Shown here in pieces: positions 55,428-63,786 of a stretch of DNA of 64,000 bases. Below the pieces are notes generated by a model. That model was not told the DNA's origin, searched no databases, and saw only the letters and a list, made by a program, of their open reading frames with translations. The position numbers and the translations under genes were made by a program. This stretch comes from Paraburkholderia mimosarum LMG 23256 = NBRC 106338 (GTDB taxonomy: Bacteria > Pseudomonadota > Gammaproteobacteria > Burkholderiales > Burkholderiaceae). The stretch lies in the NCBI RefSeq assembly GCF_000739815.1, contig NZ_BBJJ01000007.1, positions 169,329-233,328 on the forward strand. Reading direction: 5' to 3'. The first letter of the stretch is position 1, and each line of letters opens with the position of its first letter.

Positions 55428-56198
55428 TCAACGCACGGTGTAGCCGCCGTCGATCACGACGTTCTCGCCGGTGATCATCGCCGCCGCATCGCTCAGCAGA
55501 TACAGTACGAGCGCCGCAATCTCGTCCGGCTGCGCGAAGCGCCCGGCCGGAATCTCGCGCCTGGCCCGCTCGCCGGCTTCGCCTGCCCACGCCTGCTTGC
55601 CGAGTTCCGTTTCGACGATCGTCGGCGAAACCGCATTGACCGTGATCCCGTAGGGGGCCCATTCGATCGCCAGCACCTTCGTCATGCCGACGATCGCAGC
55701 CTTGCTCGCGCAGTAGGCGACATGCCGCTCCAGCCCGACGACGCTCGCCTGCGATGCGAGATTGACGATGCGTCCGCGGCGTTCGCTCGCGATCATCTGC
55801 CGGGCCACGGCCTGCGCGATGAAGAACGACGCTTTCAGATTGATCGCCATCGTGGTATCCCACGCGGCTTCGTCGACATCGACCGCCTTGTCGAGCAACG
55901 CCACCCCCGCACTGTTGACGAGCAGATCGATCCCGCCAAAACGGGCCACCGCGAGGTCGACCGCAACCTGCGCCGCGGCGCCATCGCGCAGGTCGAGCAG
56001 GAAGCCCGCATGCTGGCCGGCCGTTCCCGGCAACGCCTCTGCCGTTTGCGCAGTCCGTGGATTGCGGTCGACCAGCGCGACGCGCGCGCCCCGCATCGCC
56101 AGCAATTGCGCACAGGCATGGCCGATGCCGGCCGCGCCGCCCGTCACCAGCGCGACCCGACCGCTGAAGTCGAACGCCCTGTCCCAAAGATCCGTCAT
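55428..56198 (-). CDS. Short-chain dehydrogenase (possible D-threitol dehydrogenase)
   Basis: A 256-residue SDR with the NAD motif TGGAAGIG (about 19-26), the NSAG motif and the catalytic YCASK (Tyr/Lys). The ending IDGGYTVR is common in sugar-alcohol dehydrogenases. AGGAGC lies five bases before the start at 56198; an ATG seven codons earlier is weaker. It lies 13 bases after the binding-protein gene in the tetritol operon. By analogy with mycobacterial DthD it could oxidise D-threitol to D-erythrulose. Confidence 0.85.
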   Translation of the reverse strand: MTDLWDRAFDFSGRVALVTGGAAGIGHACAQLLAMRGARVALVDRNPRTAQTAEALPGTAGQHAGFLLDLRDGAAAQVAVDLAVARFGGIDLLVNSAGVALLDKAVDVDEAAWDTTMAINLKASFFIAQAVARQMIASERRGRIVNLASQASVVGLERHVAYCASKAAIVGMTKVLAIEWAPYGITVNAVSPTIVETELGKQAWAGEAGERARREIPAGRFAQPDEIAALVLYLLSDAAAMITGENVVIDGGYTVR

Positions 56199-56211
56199 GT
56201 CCGCTCCTTGA

Positions 56212-57252
56212 TCAGCCACCCGTCACCTGGCGGTACAACTGGTCGGCATTCGCCGGCGTCACGGGCACCCACGGCAGGATGTAACGCTTCGCCGTGCCGT
56301 CGTCCCACCTCAGATCCTTCGCGTAGCGCTGCCAGATCACCGACTGCGGCTTGTAGCCCGGCCCGACCAGTTGCCGCAGCACGAGGTCGAGCGCGCCCTG
56401 TGATTGCGCCTGCGCGTCCTGCAGGAAGGTCGTGAGTTCGCCCTTCTTCGCGGCCTGGATCGCGTCGGGCATGCCGTCAATCGACGTGACCGGAATGTCC
56501 CTCGGCGCGAGGCCCCGGTTCCTGATCGCCTGCAGCGCGCCGAGCGCCATGTCGTCGTTCTGCGCGATGACACCGTTGATCTCCTTCGGATGGGCATTGA
56601 GCCAGTCCTCCATCAGGTTCATCGCTTCGGCGCGCGACCAGTTGGCGGTTTTCTTTTCGATGACCTTGATACCGGGATACTTCGCGAGGACCTCGATCTC
56701 GCCCTTCTCGCGATCGATCTGCGCCGACTGACCGATCGGCCCCTGGATGATCACGATGCTGCCCTTGCCGCCGAGCTGCTTCGCCAGCGCTTCGGCCTGC
56801 AGACGGCCGCCCTCTACATCGTCGTTGCCGATGTACGGCACGTTCGGCGTGGCCAGCATCGTGTTGGACGCGATCAGCGGCGTATCCGACGAAGCCGCGC
56901 GCTTCGCGACGCCGATCCCGGCCCGGGTATCGATCGGCACGAACAGGATGCCGCGGTATTGTTGCGTGAGCATCGTTTCGATCTGGTTGTTCTGCGTCAG
57001 CGCGTCATAGTTGCCGTCGAACACGGTCAGCTGCACCGTGCCGTTCTTCACGGCCGGATGCGCCTTGATTTCGCGCACCCAGTTCTGCATGAACTGCCCC
57101 TTCATGCCGTAGACCGCCGCGCCGACGCGATACTGCGTGCCGGCCGCTTGCGCCGCGCCGCCCGCGGCCGTGACGGCGAGTGCGGCGGCGAGTGCGGCGG
57201 TCGCGGCGATCCTGCCAAGCCATGTCTTGCCCGACTTCTTGTCCGACTTCAT
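56212..57252 (-). CDS. Periplasmic sugar/polyol-binding protein
   Basis: A 346-residue binding protein of the Peripla_BP_4 group with a signal peptide (about 1-36, ending AAQA). Seen: VGAAVYGMKGQFMQNWVREI, FVPIDTRAGIGVAKRA, YIGNDDVEGGRLQAEAL and IAQNDDMALGALQAI. GGGAGGAG lies seven bases before the start. The ligand is probably a four-carbon polyol given the neighbours. It is clearly different in sequence from the binding protein at 51252-52244. Confidence 0.9.
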   Translation of the reverse strand: MKSDKKSGKTWLGRIAATAALAAALAVTAAGGAAQAAGTQYRVGAAVYGMKGQFMQNWVREIKAHPAVKNGTVQLTVFDGNYDALTQNNQIETMLTQQYRGILFVPIDTRAGIGVAKRAASSDTPLIASNTMLATPNVPYIGNDDVEGGRLQAEALAKQLGGKGSIVIIQGPIGQSAQIDREKGEIEVLAKYPGIKVIEKKTANWSRAEAMNLMEDWLNAHPKEINGVIAQNDDMALGALQAIRNRGLAPRDIPVTSIDGMPDAIQAAKKGELTTFLQDAQAQSQGALDLVLRQLVGPGYKPQSVIWQRYAKDLRWDDGTAKRYILPWVPVTPANADQLYRQVTGG

Positions 57253-57278
57253 GGGTATCTCCTCCCGGTTGGAACGGA

Positions 57279-58271
57279 TTAGCGTTGCTGCTTGCGGGCC
57301 ACGTCGATGAGGACGGCGAGGACGATGATCAGCCCCTTCGCAATCTGCTGGTAATAAGAGGACACGCCCAGCAGGTTCAGCCCGTTGTTGATGACGCCGA
57401 TCAGCAGCGCGCCGAACAGCGTGCCGACCACGCCGCCCTGGCCGCCGGACAGGCTGGTGCCGCCGATCACCACGGCCGCGATCGCGTCCAGTTCGTAGGA
57501 CACGCCCGCCTGAGGCAGCGCGGAGGTGGTGCGCGCGGCGAGGATCATGCCGGCGAGACTCGCGAGCGCGCCGGACAGCACGTACACCGAGCCCACCACC
57601 TTGCGCACCCCGATGCCGGAGGTGCGCGCGCTCTTCTCGTTGCCGCCGACCGCGTAGAGATAACGGCCGTACGTCGTGGAGCGCAGCAGCCACCAGAACA
57701 CGAGCGCCACCGCCGCGAAAATCAGCACCGGCATGGCAAGCGGGCCCAGCTTGCCGATGCCGAGCGCGAGGTAGTCGTCCGGCAGGTTGGCGACGGGACT
57801 GCCGTCGTTGACGATGTAGGTGACGCCGCGCGCGATGCTCAGCATGCCGAGCGTCGCCACGAACGGCGGTACCCGGAAGCGGGCGATCGCGACGCCGTTG
57901 AGCGCGCCGAGCGCCGCGCCGCATGCGATGCCCGTCACGAGGACGACGACGAGGTTGTGCCCCGCCGCCGCGACGAGGCCGCTGACGATCCCGGCGAGCG
58001 CGAGCACCGAGCCCACCGACAGGTCGATGCCCTTGGTCAGGATCACGCAGGTCATGCCGATCGCGAGGATGCCGTTGATCGAGGTCTGCCGCAGAATGTC
58101 GCCCCAGTTGCGCCAGGTGAAGAAGTACGGACTCGCGAAGGCCAGCGCGACGCACAGCGCGACGAAGACGAGCGGAAGGCCGAAGCGGCTCGCGAGTTCG
58201 GACACCGGCACGCGGCTCGCTGCGGCGTCGGCGGGATGGGAAAGGGTCTGGGTAGGCATGGGCAGGTTCAT
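57279..58271 (-). CDS. CUT2-type sugar ABC transporter permease
   Basis: A 330-residue inner-membrane permease. GIDLSVGSVLALAGI and YLYAVGGNEKSARTSGI are the RbsC-family hallmarks; about nine hydrophobic segments are visible. The start at 58271 overlaps the ATPase stop by four bases; an ATG four codons in is an alternative. It is coupled with the preceding ATPase gene and followed after 26 bases by the binding protein. Confidence 0.9.
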   Translation of the reverse strand: MNLPMPTQTLSHPADAAASRVPVSELASRFGLPLVFVALCVALAFASPYFFTWRNWGDILRQTSINGILAIGMTCVILTKGIDLSVGSVLALAGIVSGLVAAAGHNLVVVLVTGIACGAALGALNGVAIARFRVPPFVATLGMLSIARGVTYIVNDGSPVANLPDDYLALGIGKLGPLAMPVLIFAAVALVFWWLLRSTTYGRYLYAVGGNEKSARTSGIGVRKVVGSVYVLSGALASLAGMILAARTTSALPQAGVSYELDAIAAVVIGGTSLSGGQGGVVGTLFGALLIGVINNGLNLLGVSSYYQQIAKGLIIVLAVLIDVARKQQR

Positions 58272-59749
58272 GACGCGAGATGGAGCAGGGTTTCCTGGGT
58301 CACGCCGCCAGCCGGGCACACGGCGGCCACGCGGCCACCCCGGAAAACGGCGATACGGTCGCTGACGAGCAGCAGCTCAGGCGCTTCGGACGACACGACG
58401 ATCACCGCGCCGCCGTTGCGCGCAAACGTATCGAGCAACTGGTAGATGGCCTGCTTCGCGCCTTCGTCGACGCCGCGCGTCGGCTCGTCGCATAGCAGAA
58501 GCACGGGGCCGGTCGACAGGCATCGGGCCAGCACGACCTTCTGCTGGTTGCCGCCGCTCATTGCCGAGACCGGCATGCGCAGCGACGCGGCCTTGATCGC
58601 CAGCCGTTCGACCATCGCCTGCGCGAGCCGCCGCACCGGCGCGCGCCGGATCACACCGGCGCGCGCGAGACGCCGGTACGCGGACAGTGCGATGTTCTCC
58701 TGCACACTGCCGGAGAGCACCAGTCCGGAGTCCTTACGATCCTCGGTGACGAGCGAGACGCCCGCACGGATCGTCCGCGCGGGATCGCCCTGGGGCAGCG
58801 GTTCGCCGTTGAGCGTGAGCGTGCCGGCATCGGGCCGCGTCAATCCGTAGATGCAGTTCAGGAATTCGCTGCGCCCTGATCCCATCAGCCCGTAGATGCC
58901 GAGAATTTCACCGCGGCGCACGTCCAGCCCGATGTCCTCGAATTCGCCGGCGCGCGTCAAGCCGCGCGCGGACAGACACACCGCGCCATCGGCCGGGCGA
59001 CGGTCGCGGTCGACGGCGGCCAGCTCCCGTCCGACGATCGTGCGCACCAGGTGCGCGCGATCGATGTCGGCCATCCGGCCGCTTTCGACGTAGGCCCCGT
59101 CGCGAAACACGGTGTAGTCGTCGGCGATGTCGAATAGTTCGCTCAGGCGGTGCGACACATAGATGATGCCGGTTCCCTGCGCCGTGACCTGGCGGATCGC
59201 CGTGAAAAGCGTCTCCGTTTCGCGCTCGCCGATCGCCGACGTGGGCTCGTCCATGATGATCACCCTGCAGTCATGGCTGAATGCCTTCGCGATCTCGACC
59301 AGTTGCGTTTGCGCGAGGCTCAGGCGCTGCATCGGCACGCCCGCGTCGATCGCGAAGCCGAGCCGGTCGAGCAGGGCCTGCGCCCGACGCCGCAGCGCGC
59401 GCCGATCGACGATCACGCCCGCCACGGTCGGCTCGCGGCCGAGATACAGGTTTTCGGCGACGGTCATGCCCGGCACCGGCGACAGCTCCTGCGTAATGAT
59501 CGCCAGCCGGTGCGCAATCGCCTCCGCGGGCGAGGCGAAATCCACTTCCCGGCCATTCAGCCGGATGACGCCCTCATCGCGGCGCAGCAGCCCCATCAGG
59601 ATGTTCAGAAACGTCGATTTGCCCGTACCGTTGCCGCCGCACAGCGCGTGTACGCGGCCCGCCGCCAAGGTCAGGCGTCCGTCGCGCAACGCGCTCACGC
59701 CGTTGAACCGTTTGGCTACCTGGGTTGCTTCGAGCAGAACAGAAGTCAC
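58268..59749 (-). CDS. Sugar ABC transporter ATPase, double domain
   Basis: A 493-residue RbsA-type protein with two ABC domains. Domain 1: Walker A GGNGTGKST, VIIMDEPTSAI, signature LSLAQTQLV. Domain 2: GLMGSGRSE and MSGGNQQKVVLARCL. It is the first gene of the operon ATPase, permease, binding protein, SDR, Zn dehydrogenase, DhaK, DhaL. The promoter region contains SorC-like half-sites. Confidence 0.92.
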   Translation of the reverse strand: MTSVLLEATQVAKRFNGVSALRDGRLTLAAGRVHALCGGNGTGKSTFLNILMGLLRRDEGVIRLNGREVDFASPAEAIAHRLAIITQELSPVPGMTVAENLYLGREPTVAGVIVDRRALRRRAQALLDRLGFAIDAGVPMQRLSLAQTQLVEIAKAFSHDCRVIIMDEPTSAIGERETETLFTAIRQVTAQGTGIIYVSHRLSELFDIADDYTVFRDGAYVESGRMADIDRAHLVRTIVGRELAAVDRDRRPADGAVCLSARGLTRAGEFEDIGLDVRRGEILGIYGLMGSGRSEFLNCIYGLTRPDAGTLTLNGEPLPQGDPARTIRAGVSLVTEDRKDSGLVLSGSVQENIALSAYRRLARAGVIRRAPVRRLAQAMVERLAIKAASLRMPVSAMSGGNQQKVVLARCLSTGPVLLLCDEPTRGVDEGAKQAIYQLLDTFARNGGAVIVVSSEAPELLLVSDRIAVFRGGRVAAVCPAGGVTQETLLHLAS

Positions 59750-59767
59750 AGGGCATCCTTGACGATC

Positions 59768-59808
59768 ATTTGTTCATCAATGAAATTTTGATACTTCAGA
59801 GCAAATGG
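59768..59808. promoter_or_regulatory. Inverted half-sites upstream of the tetritol operon
   Basis: CATTTGTTC (59768-59776) and GAGCAAATG (59800-59808) form an inverted pair with a 23-base gap, 19 bases upstream of the ATPase start codon. The GAGCAAATG half also occurs at 59914-59922. They are likely SorC binding sites. Confidence 0.55.
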
Positions 59809-59912
59809 TAGATATCGCTAAATGGCGTCGTCAACTATGGATGAACCCTGGTGAACGCGTCCTTTCTCCGCTCCACCGGACCAGCAAGGCAACCCATCTC
59901 CTATCAAACTGG

Positions 59913-59944
59913 TGAGCAAATGCTCGGCATTTGACAAATGCTCA
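59913..59944. promoter_or_regulatory. Palindromic SorC-type operator
   Basis: TGAGCAAATGCTC is followed by CATTTGACAAATG and CTCA. The halves GAGCA/TGCTC and CATTTG/CAAATG give nested symmetry, and the whole starts with TGAGCA and ends with TGCTCA. It overlaps the -35 box of the rpiB promoter, a position suited to repression. Confidence 0.65.
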
Positions 59945-59961
59945 TTTCTGATGGTTATAAT
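59931..59961 (+). promoter_or_regulatory. Sigma70 promoter of rpiB-sorC
   Basis: TTGACA at 59931-59936 and TATAAT at 59956-59961, both perfect, are 19 bases apart. The -10 box is 52 bases before the rpiB start codon. Confidence 0.75.
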
Positions 59962-60013
59962 GCGCGCACCGGGACACGCGCGCTTCGCGGCGCGACTCAG
60001 GGAGATCATCACC

Positions 60014-60508
60014 ATGAAAGTAGCGATCGGCTGCGATGAAGCAGCCTATGCGCTGAAGGAGTCGATCAAGCGGCATCTGCGCGACACGCATCCGCAGGTC
60101 GAACTGGTCGATTTCGGCACCCACCACGCCGAACAGTCGGTGCTCTACCCGGATATCGCCATTGCGGTCGCCCAGCGCGTCGCCGCGGGCGACTTTGCAC
60201 GCGCGATCCTGCTGTGCGGCACCGGCATCGGCGTGGCGATCTCCGCCAACAAGGTGCCGGGTATCCGCGCGGCGCAGTGCCACGACACGTACTCCGCCGA
60301 GCGCGCGCGGCGCAGCAACGACGCACAGATCATCACCATGGGCGCGCGCGTGATCGGCAGCGAGCTGGCCAACAGCATCGTCGACGCCTGGCTTAAGGCA
60401 GAATTCGACGGCGGCCGCTCCCAACCCAAGGTGCAGCGCATCGCCGACTACGAGCGCCGGGGCGGCACGCCCGCCGGCCTCCCGAATGACGTAACGCTCA
60501 AGAGGTGA
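60014..60508 (+). CDS. rpiB: RpiB/LacAB-family sugar-phosphate isomerase
   Basis: A 164-residue isomerase. IGCDEAAYALKESIKRHL, DFGTHH, LLCGTGIGVAISANKVPGIR and RRSNDAQIITMGARVIG are the family's substrate-binding and catalytic parts. In the erythritol/threitol routes a homologue (DerI/EryI) converts D-erythrulose 4-phosphate to D-erythrose 4-phosphate. That role fits its neighbours better than ribose 5-phosphate isomerisation. GGGAG precedes the start at 60014. It is coupled to the regulator by a GTGA overlap. Confidence 0.85.
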   Translation: MKVAIGCDEAAYALKESIKRHLRDTHPQVELVDFGTHHAEQSVLYPDIAIAVAQRVAAGDFARAILLCGTGIGVAISANKVPGIRAAQCHDTYSAERARRSNDAQIITMGARVIGSELANSIVDAWLKAEFDGGRSQPKVQRIADYERRGGTPAGLPNDVTLKR

Positions 60509-61518
60509 CCGTCGCGATGCTTGCCACCATCGATAACGCCATGACCAACGACGAACTCACGCAACTGTCGACCTGCTACTACATCGACGGGATGACCCAG
60601 GAAGAACTCGCCCGAAAGTTCGCCATCTCGCGCCCGAAAGTGGGACGTCTGCTCAGGCGCGCCGTCGAGGAAGGCATCGTCGAGATCCGGGTGCGCCATC
60701 ATCCGCGCGCGGTACAGGATCTCGAACAGGAACTGATCGCCCGCTTCGGCATCCAGCGCGCCATCATCTCGGTCGATCACAAAGATCAGGACAGCCAGCG
60801 GGAACTGCTGGCGGGGCTCGTCGCGAGTTACCTCGACCGCGCGCTGACGGACGGCACGATCGTCGCGGTCGGCATGGGGCGCAACGTCAGCGCCGTGTCG
60901 CGCCACGCGGTGTCGACGACGCCGCGCAACTGCTCGTTCGTCTCCGCGATCGGCGGCTCGTATCGCGGCGGAGAAACGATGAACGCCGACCACATCTGCC
61001 GCCGGCTCGCCGCGCGCTTTGGCGGCGACAGCGAAACGCTCTACGCGCCGGCGCTCGTCAACGATCCACAGCTTTTCGCCGCCCTGCTGGAAAACGATGT
61101 CGTGCGGCAGTCGCTCGACAAAGCGCGACGCGCGACGGTGGCGCTGGTGGGCATTGGCGACATTCTCGAGGACAGCAACATGCTGCGCCTCGGCTGGTTC
61201 ACGCCCGAGGAAATGGCCGAGGCCAAGCGCGCGGGCGCGGTCGGCGACATCATGGGCTACGACTTCATCGACATCCATGGCCGCCCCGCGACTACGCTGC
61301 TGCGCGGTCGGGTGATCGGCCTGACGCTCGACGATCTGAAGCGCATCCCCAACGTCATCGCGACCGCGAGCGAGCCCACCAAGGCCACCGGCATTCTCGG
61401 CGCGCTGCGCGCGGGCGTGATCAATACGCTCGCCACCACGCAGTCGATTGCGCAGATGGTCCTGAGCCTCGCTCAAGCCACGGACACGTCGCCGGCTGGC
61501 GCTGGCCACGGCTCATGA
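60505..61518 (+). CDS. SorC/DeoR-type sugar-responsive regulator
   Basis: A 337-residue regulator with an N-terminal helix-turn-helix (TQEELARKFAISRPKVGRLL, about 31-50) and a C-terminal SorC sugar-phosphate-binding domain (VAVGMGRNVSAVSR, GGETMNADHICRRLA). The start is GTG at 60505 overlapping the rpiB stop; an ATG at 60517 is possible. It sits divergent from the catabolic operon and most likely controls both directions in response to a phosphorylated tetrulose or E4P. The downstream edge is a degenerate binding-protein fragment. Confidence 0.9.
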   Translation: MTVAMLATIDNAMTNDELTQLSTCYYIDGMTQEELARKFAISRPKVGRLLRRAVEEGIVEIRVRHHPRAVQDLEQELIARFGIQRAIISVDHKDQDSQRELLAGLVASYLDRALTDGTIVAVGMGRNVSAVSRHAVSTTPRNCSFVSAIGGSYRGGETMNADHICRRLAARFGGDSETLYAPALVNDPQLFAALLENDVVRQSLDKARRATVALVGIGDILEDSNMLRLGWFTPEEMAEAKRAGAVGDIMGYDFIDIHGRPATTLLRGRVIGLTLDDLKRIPNVIATASEPTKATGILGALRAGVINTLATTQSIAQMVLSLAQATDTSPAGAGHGS

Positions 61519-61563
61519 TCCGGCTCATGATCCGGAACTGGACCTTGCGGACACCGTATTTCC

Positions 61564-61695
61564 ATGCCGTCGTTCGCGGCACAGCAGACGAATCGGGCGG
61601 CGATGATGATGCGTGAGCTGGCGGAAGTGAAGCCCGTCGTTCACACAGGGCTCGACGTCCGCACCCGGAAGAACGCGGGCATGCGCCTGAAGCAT
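61564..61695 (+). pseudogene. Degenerate 3' end of a sugar-binding protein gene
   Basis: The reading resembles the last 40-odd residues of the protein at 51252-52244: RAAMMMRELAEVKPVVHTGL against QAAMVMRDLAEGKTVKPIVHTGL, then DVRTRKNAGMRLKH against DVCTWKNADTCLKH. A nine-base deletion is inside, and the stop TGA has become TCA, so the frame runs on. There is no start region of its own. It is a relic copy. Confidence 0.9.
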
Positions 61696-61746
61696 TCAAT
61701 GGTCTGGCGCCAGTCTCAACGGACAAGGCGGACTCGCCAAAAGCAA

Positions 61747-61785
61747 AAAGCCCGCGTCGGCTCATGATGCCGAACGCGGGTTTTT
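61747..61785. terminator. Terminator after sorC, related to the one at 52289
   Basis: CCCGCGTCGGC pairs with GCCGAACGCGGG (one bulge) across a TCATGAT loop and is followed by TTTTT. The minus strand also has CTTTTTGC. Bases are largely those of the terminator at 52289-52328. Confidence 0.88.
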
Positions 61786-62054
61786 GCATCGCCAGCAGGC
61801 TGACGGGAGGACATCGCTCCCACTCGATCGTCGATCCAGTGGCCGGGCCTTACGGCCGGCGTCCCCACCTGTTCACGCTGCGTCGATACCGGATGTCATG
61901 CCCAGCAGCTGACGGCCGTTGTTGGGCCGCACTGGAGGATCGATGTTCGATTCGCCGGAAAAATCGCCGACATGTTTGCGTCTCGGGGCTGTTCGTGAGC
62001 GCGATACCGTTGCCGATACCGTCAAGGCTTGTTTGGACGCGGTCCTCGATACCG
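61786..62054. other. Unassigned region between sorC relic and hipA
   Basis: About 270 bases downstream of hipA. Open frames exist on both strands, but none has a ribosome-binding site or known similarity. GATACCGT is repeated at 62001, 62013 and 62049. No mobile element was recognised. Confidence 0.4.
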
Positions 62055-63302
62055 TCACAACTGTAATGCGGCGCACAGGTCATCGTGCTCGAAGGCGCTT
62101 GCCATCCGTACGATCTCTGCGCGCCTGCAACCAACTTCCTCCGCAACCGATTGCCATGTCCTGGTCACGTCGGCCACAGCCCGGATCGTGGCCCGAGCCT
62201 GTTTCAGCGACAAACCAAAGAACTCCGCGGCACTTTCCAGCAGGCCGACTGAACAGGTTGCCTCGTCGAGATCGATATTGGTCGTCAGGATGCGCGCCTT
62301 GAGATCGGTTGGCGTGGGGTTGAGGTCATAGGCCGGCGACAATATCCAGCCGTCGCGCCCCGTCCACAGAAAACCGTGATTGCGCAGATGGTCATCGACA
62401 TTGGAGACCAGCACATTGAAGGTCACGCGGCGATACAACTGTGCGGCATCGGCCCGCGCCTTCGCACCGTGTTGTGTCAGTGCATCAACCAACTCGGGAT
62501 AACTGCCGCGCTGACCGTCCCGCGATTCCGTCATTGACATGGCCGAGAGAAAGGGGATGCGAATGCTCCCCGCGCGATCGAACCGACGCGATAGCAGCAC
62601 GGCCTTGCCCGCTACCTCGAGCAATTCGTGATGCGGGGTGGAGATACCGGCGCGTTCGGCCAATCGCAGGGCGATTTCCTCCCACGTTTCGATGCTGTAG
62701 TCGTCGGTTTCCTTCGGGAATTTGGCAATCGACAAATGGCCGTATTGATCGATGACTGAAGCCTTGGGACGCGCGCCACCCAGTGACGACCCTGGCGCAA
62801 AGATCAGTTGCAAATCCTCATCGGTTTCCTCGTCGCGCAAGATGCGTTCAGTGATCTGGAGCAGCCGCCCCAGTTCGATTAGAGCCGGAACACCGGCGGG
62901 CACGGGCGACTGGAATTCTTCTTCTCCGCTCCAGCGGAATCGCAGCGCGCCCTGGCGCGTTTCATCGGCTACGCCCAGCAGATAGTCAAGTTCGCCGAGC
63001 GTACGGACGCGCCGCCCTTCCCGTTCGGCGTGTCGACGCTCCGCACGCTGCATGAGACGACGCCCCCAGGTGTCCGGCGCCGAATCGCCGATCGAGCCAA
63101 AAATGGGTTGGCCAGCCGGCGGCGGGAAGAGACCTCGCGTCAACGCCAGCGCTGGCTCGATCGAGAAGCGCTCGTCGGCGGCTAGCCAGGCCTCGTCATA
63201 TTCGAAGGTGACCGTTTCTTCCCGGCGCGACGCATGGCGCCTGAGCAGCCCCGCCGGCCGCGGCGAGCCATCGACATCGATATAAACCTCGACATCAGCC
63301 AT
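62055..63302 (-). CDS. hipA: HipA-type serine/threonine kinase toxin
   Basis: A 415-residue HipA kinase. Seen: an N-terminal coupling region (VYIDVDGSPRPAGLL), the ejectable-loop/ATP area SSLGGARPKASV with the catalytic-lysine stretch HLSIAKFPK, and the kinase motifs NVDDHLRNHGFL and SPAYDLNPTP. In the family, HipA phosphorylates glutamyl-tRNA synthetase and stops growth. The start at 63302 overlaps the antitoxin gene by eight bases. A broken fragment of a close relative lies at 52391-52522. Confidence 0.92.
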   Translation of the reverse strand: MADVEVYIDVDGSPRPAGLLRRHASRREETVTFEYDEAWLAADERFSIEPALALTRGLFPPPAGQPIFGSIGDSAPDTWGRRLMQRAERRHAEREGRRVRTLGELDYLLGVADETRQGALRFRWSGEEEFQSPVPAGVPALIELGRLLQITERILRDEETDEDLQLIFAPGSSLGGARPKASVIDQYGHLSIAKFPKETDDYSIETWEEIALRLAERAGISTPHHELLEVAGKAVLLSRRFDRAGSIRIPFLSAMSMTESRDGQRGSYPELVDALTQHGAKARADAAQLYRRVTFNVLVSNVDDHLRNHGFLWTGRDGWILSPAYDLNPTPTDLKARILTTNIDLDEATCSVGLLESAAEFFGLSLKQARATIRAVADVTRTWQSVAEEVGCRRAEIVRMASAFEHDDLCAALQL

Positions 63303-63630
63303 GATCGCCCTTGCCTTTGCCACGCGGCAACCGGACGCGCTGAGGCAACGCTGCGGTAGCCAACGACTGCCCCACCGTATCGTGGGCAACGTCGGCAACG
63401 TCCTGAAGTCCGCCTAAAAGGCCGAGCGCCAGTAGCACGGCTGCATAGATGCCGATGCTCACACCCGGATCTCCAGCCTCGACGCGCTGCAAAGTCGCTC
63501 TCGACGTGAAAGCTCGATCGGCCACCACCGCCATGGTCAACCGGCGGCGGCGACGCGCATCGTGAATATCGGCACCCAATTTTCGCAGCGCCCGCCGGAC
63601 GCCGGCAGAAGGAGCGTGAGGGGTTGGCAT
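63295..63630 (-). CDS. hipB: HipB-type XRE antitoxin
   Basis: A 111-residue protein with an XRE helix-turn-helix (ADIHDARRRRRLTMAVVADR, then FTSRATLQRVEAGDPGVSIG, about 20-60) and a basic C-terminal tail. It is the first gene of the pair, overlapping hipA, and would neutralise the kinase and repress the operon. No clear ribosome-binding site precedes the ATG at 63630. A 19-bp palindrome lies 23 bases upstream. Confidence 0.88.
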   Translation of the reverse strand: MPTPHAPSAGVRRALRKLGADIHDARRRRRLTMAVVADRAFTSRATLQRVEAGDPGVSIGIYAAVLLALGLLGGLQDVADVAHDTVGQSLATAALPQRVRLPRGKGKGDHG

Positions 63631-63636
63631 TTTGCA

Positions 63637-63677
63637 ATCTTCGTAAGTCGCTGTGATAGTTAATGTATCACGAAGAT
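63637..63677. promoter_or_regulatory. Candidate HipB operator (nested inverted repeats)
   Basis: The inner palindrome is GTGATA (63653-63658), 7 bases, TATCAC (63666-63671). The outer one is ATCTTCGT (63637-63644) with ACGAAGAT (63670-63677). Known HipB operators have TATCC/GGATA arms with 8-base gaps, so this is similar in layout. Confidence 0.65.
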
Positions 63678-63786
63678 AACATTTCCCTCGGCCGAACTAA
63701 CCGAACGGTTCCATGCCCCCCGGGTACAGCAGGAGATGATGAGTCGCGGCCGCCGTTGTCGGCCCGATGAGATGCGGGATCAGCGG

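Noticed and set aside
61919..62302. Open frame between the terminator and hipA on the plus strand
   Set aside because: No ribosome-binding site or known family, and it runs over the 3' end of hipA.
62055..63398. HipA starting at 63398 (447 residues)
   Set aside because: The extra residues overlap hipB deeply and are not kinase-like; the ATG at 63302 begins the conserved domain.
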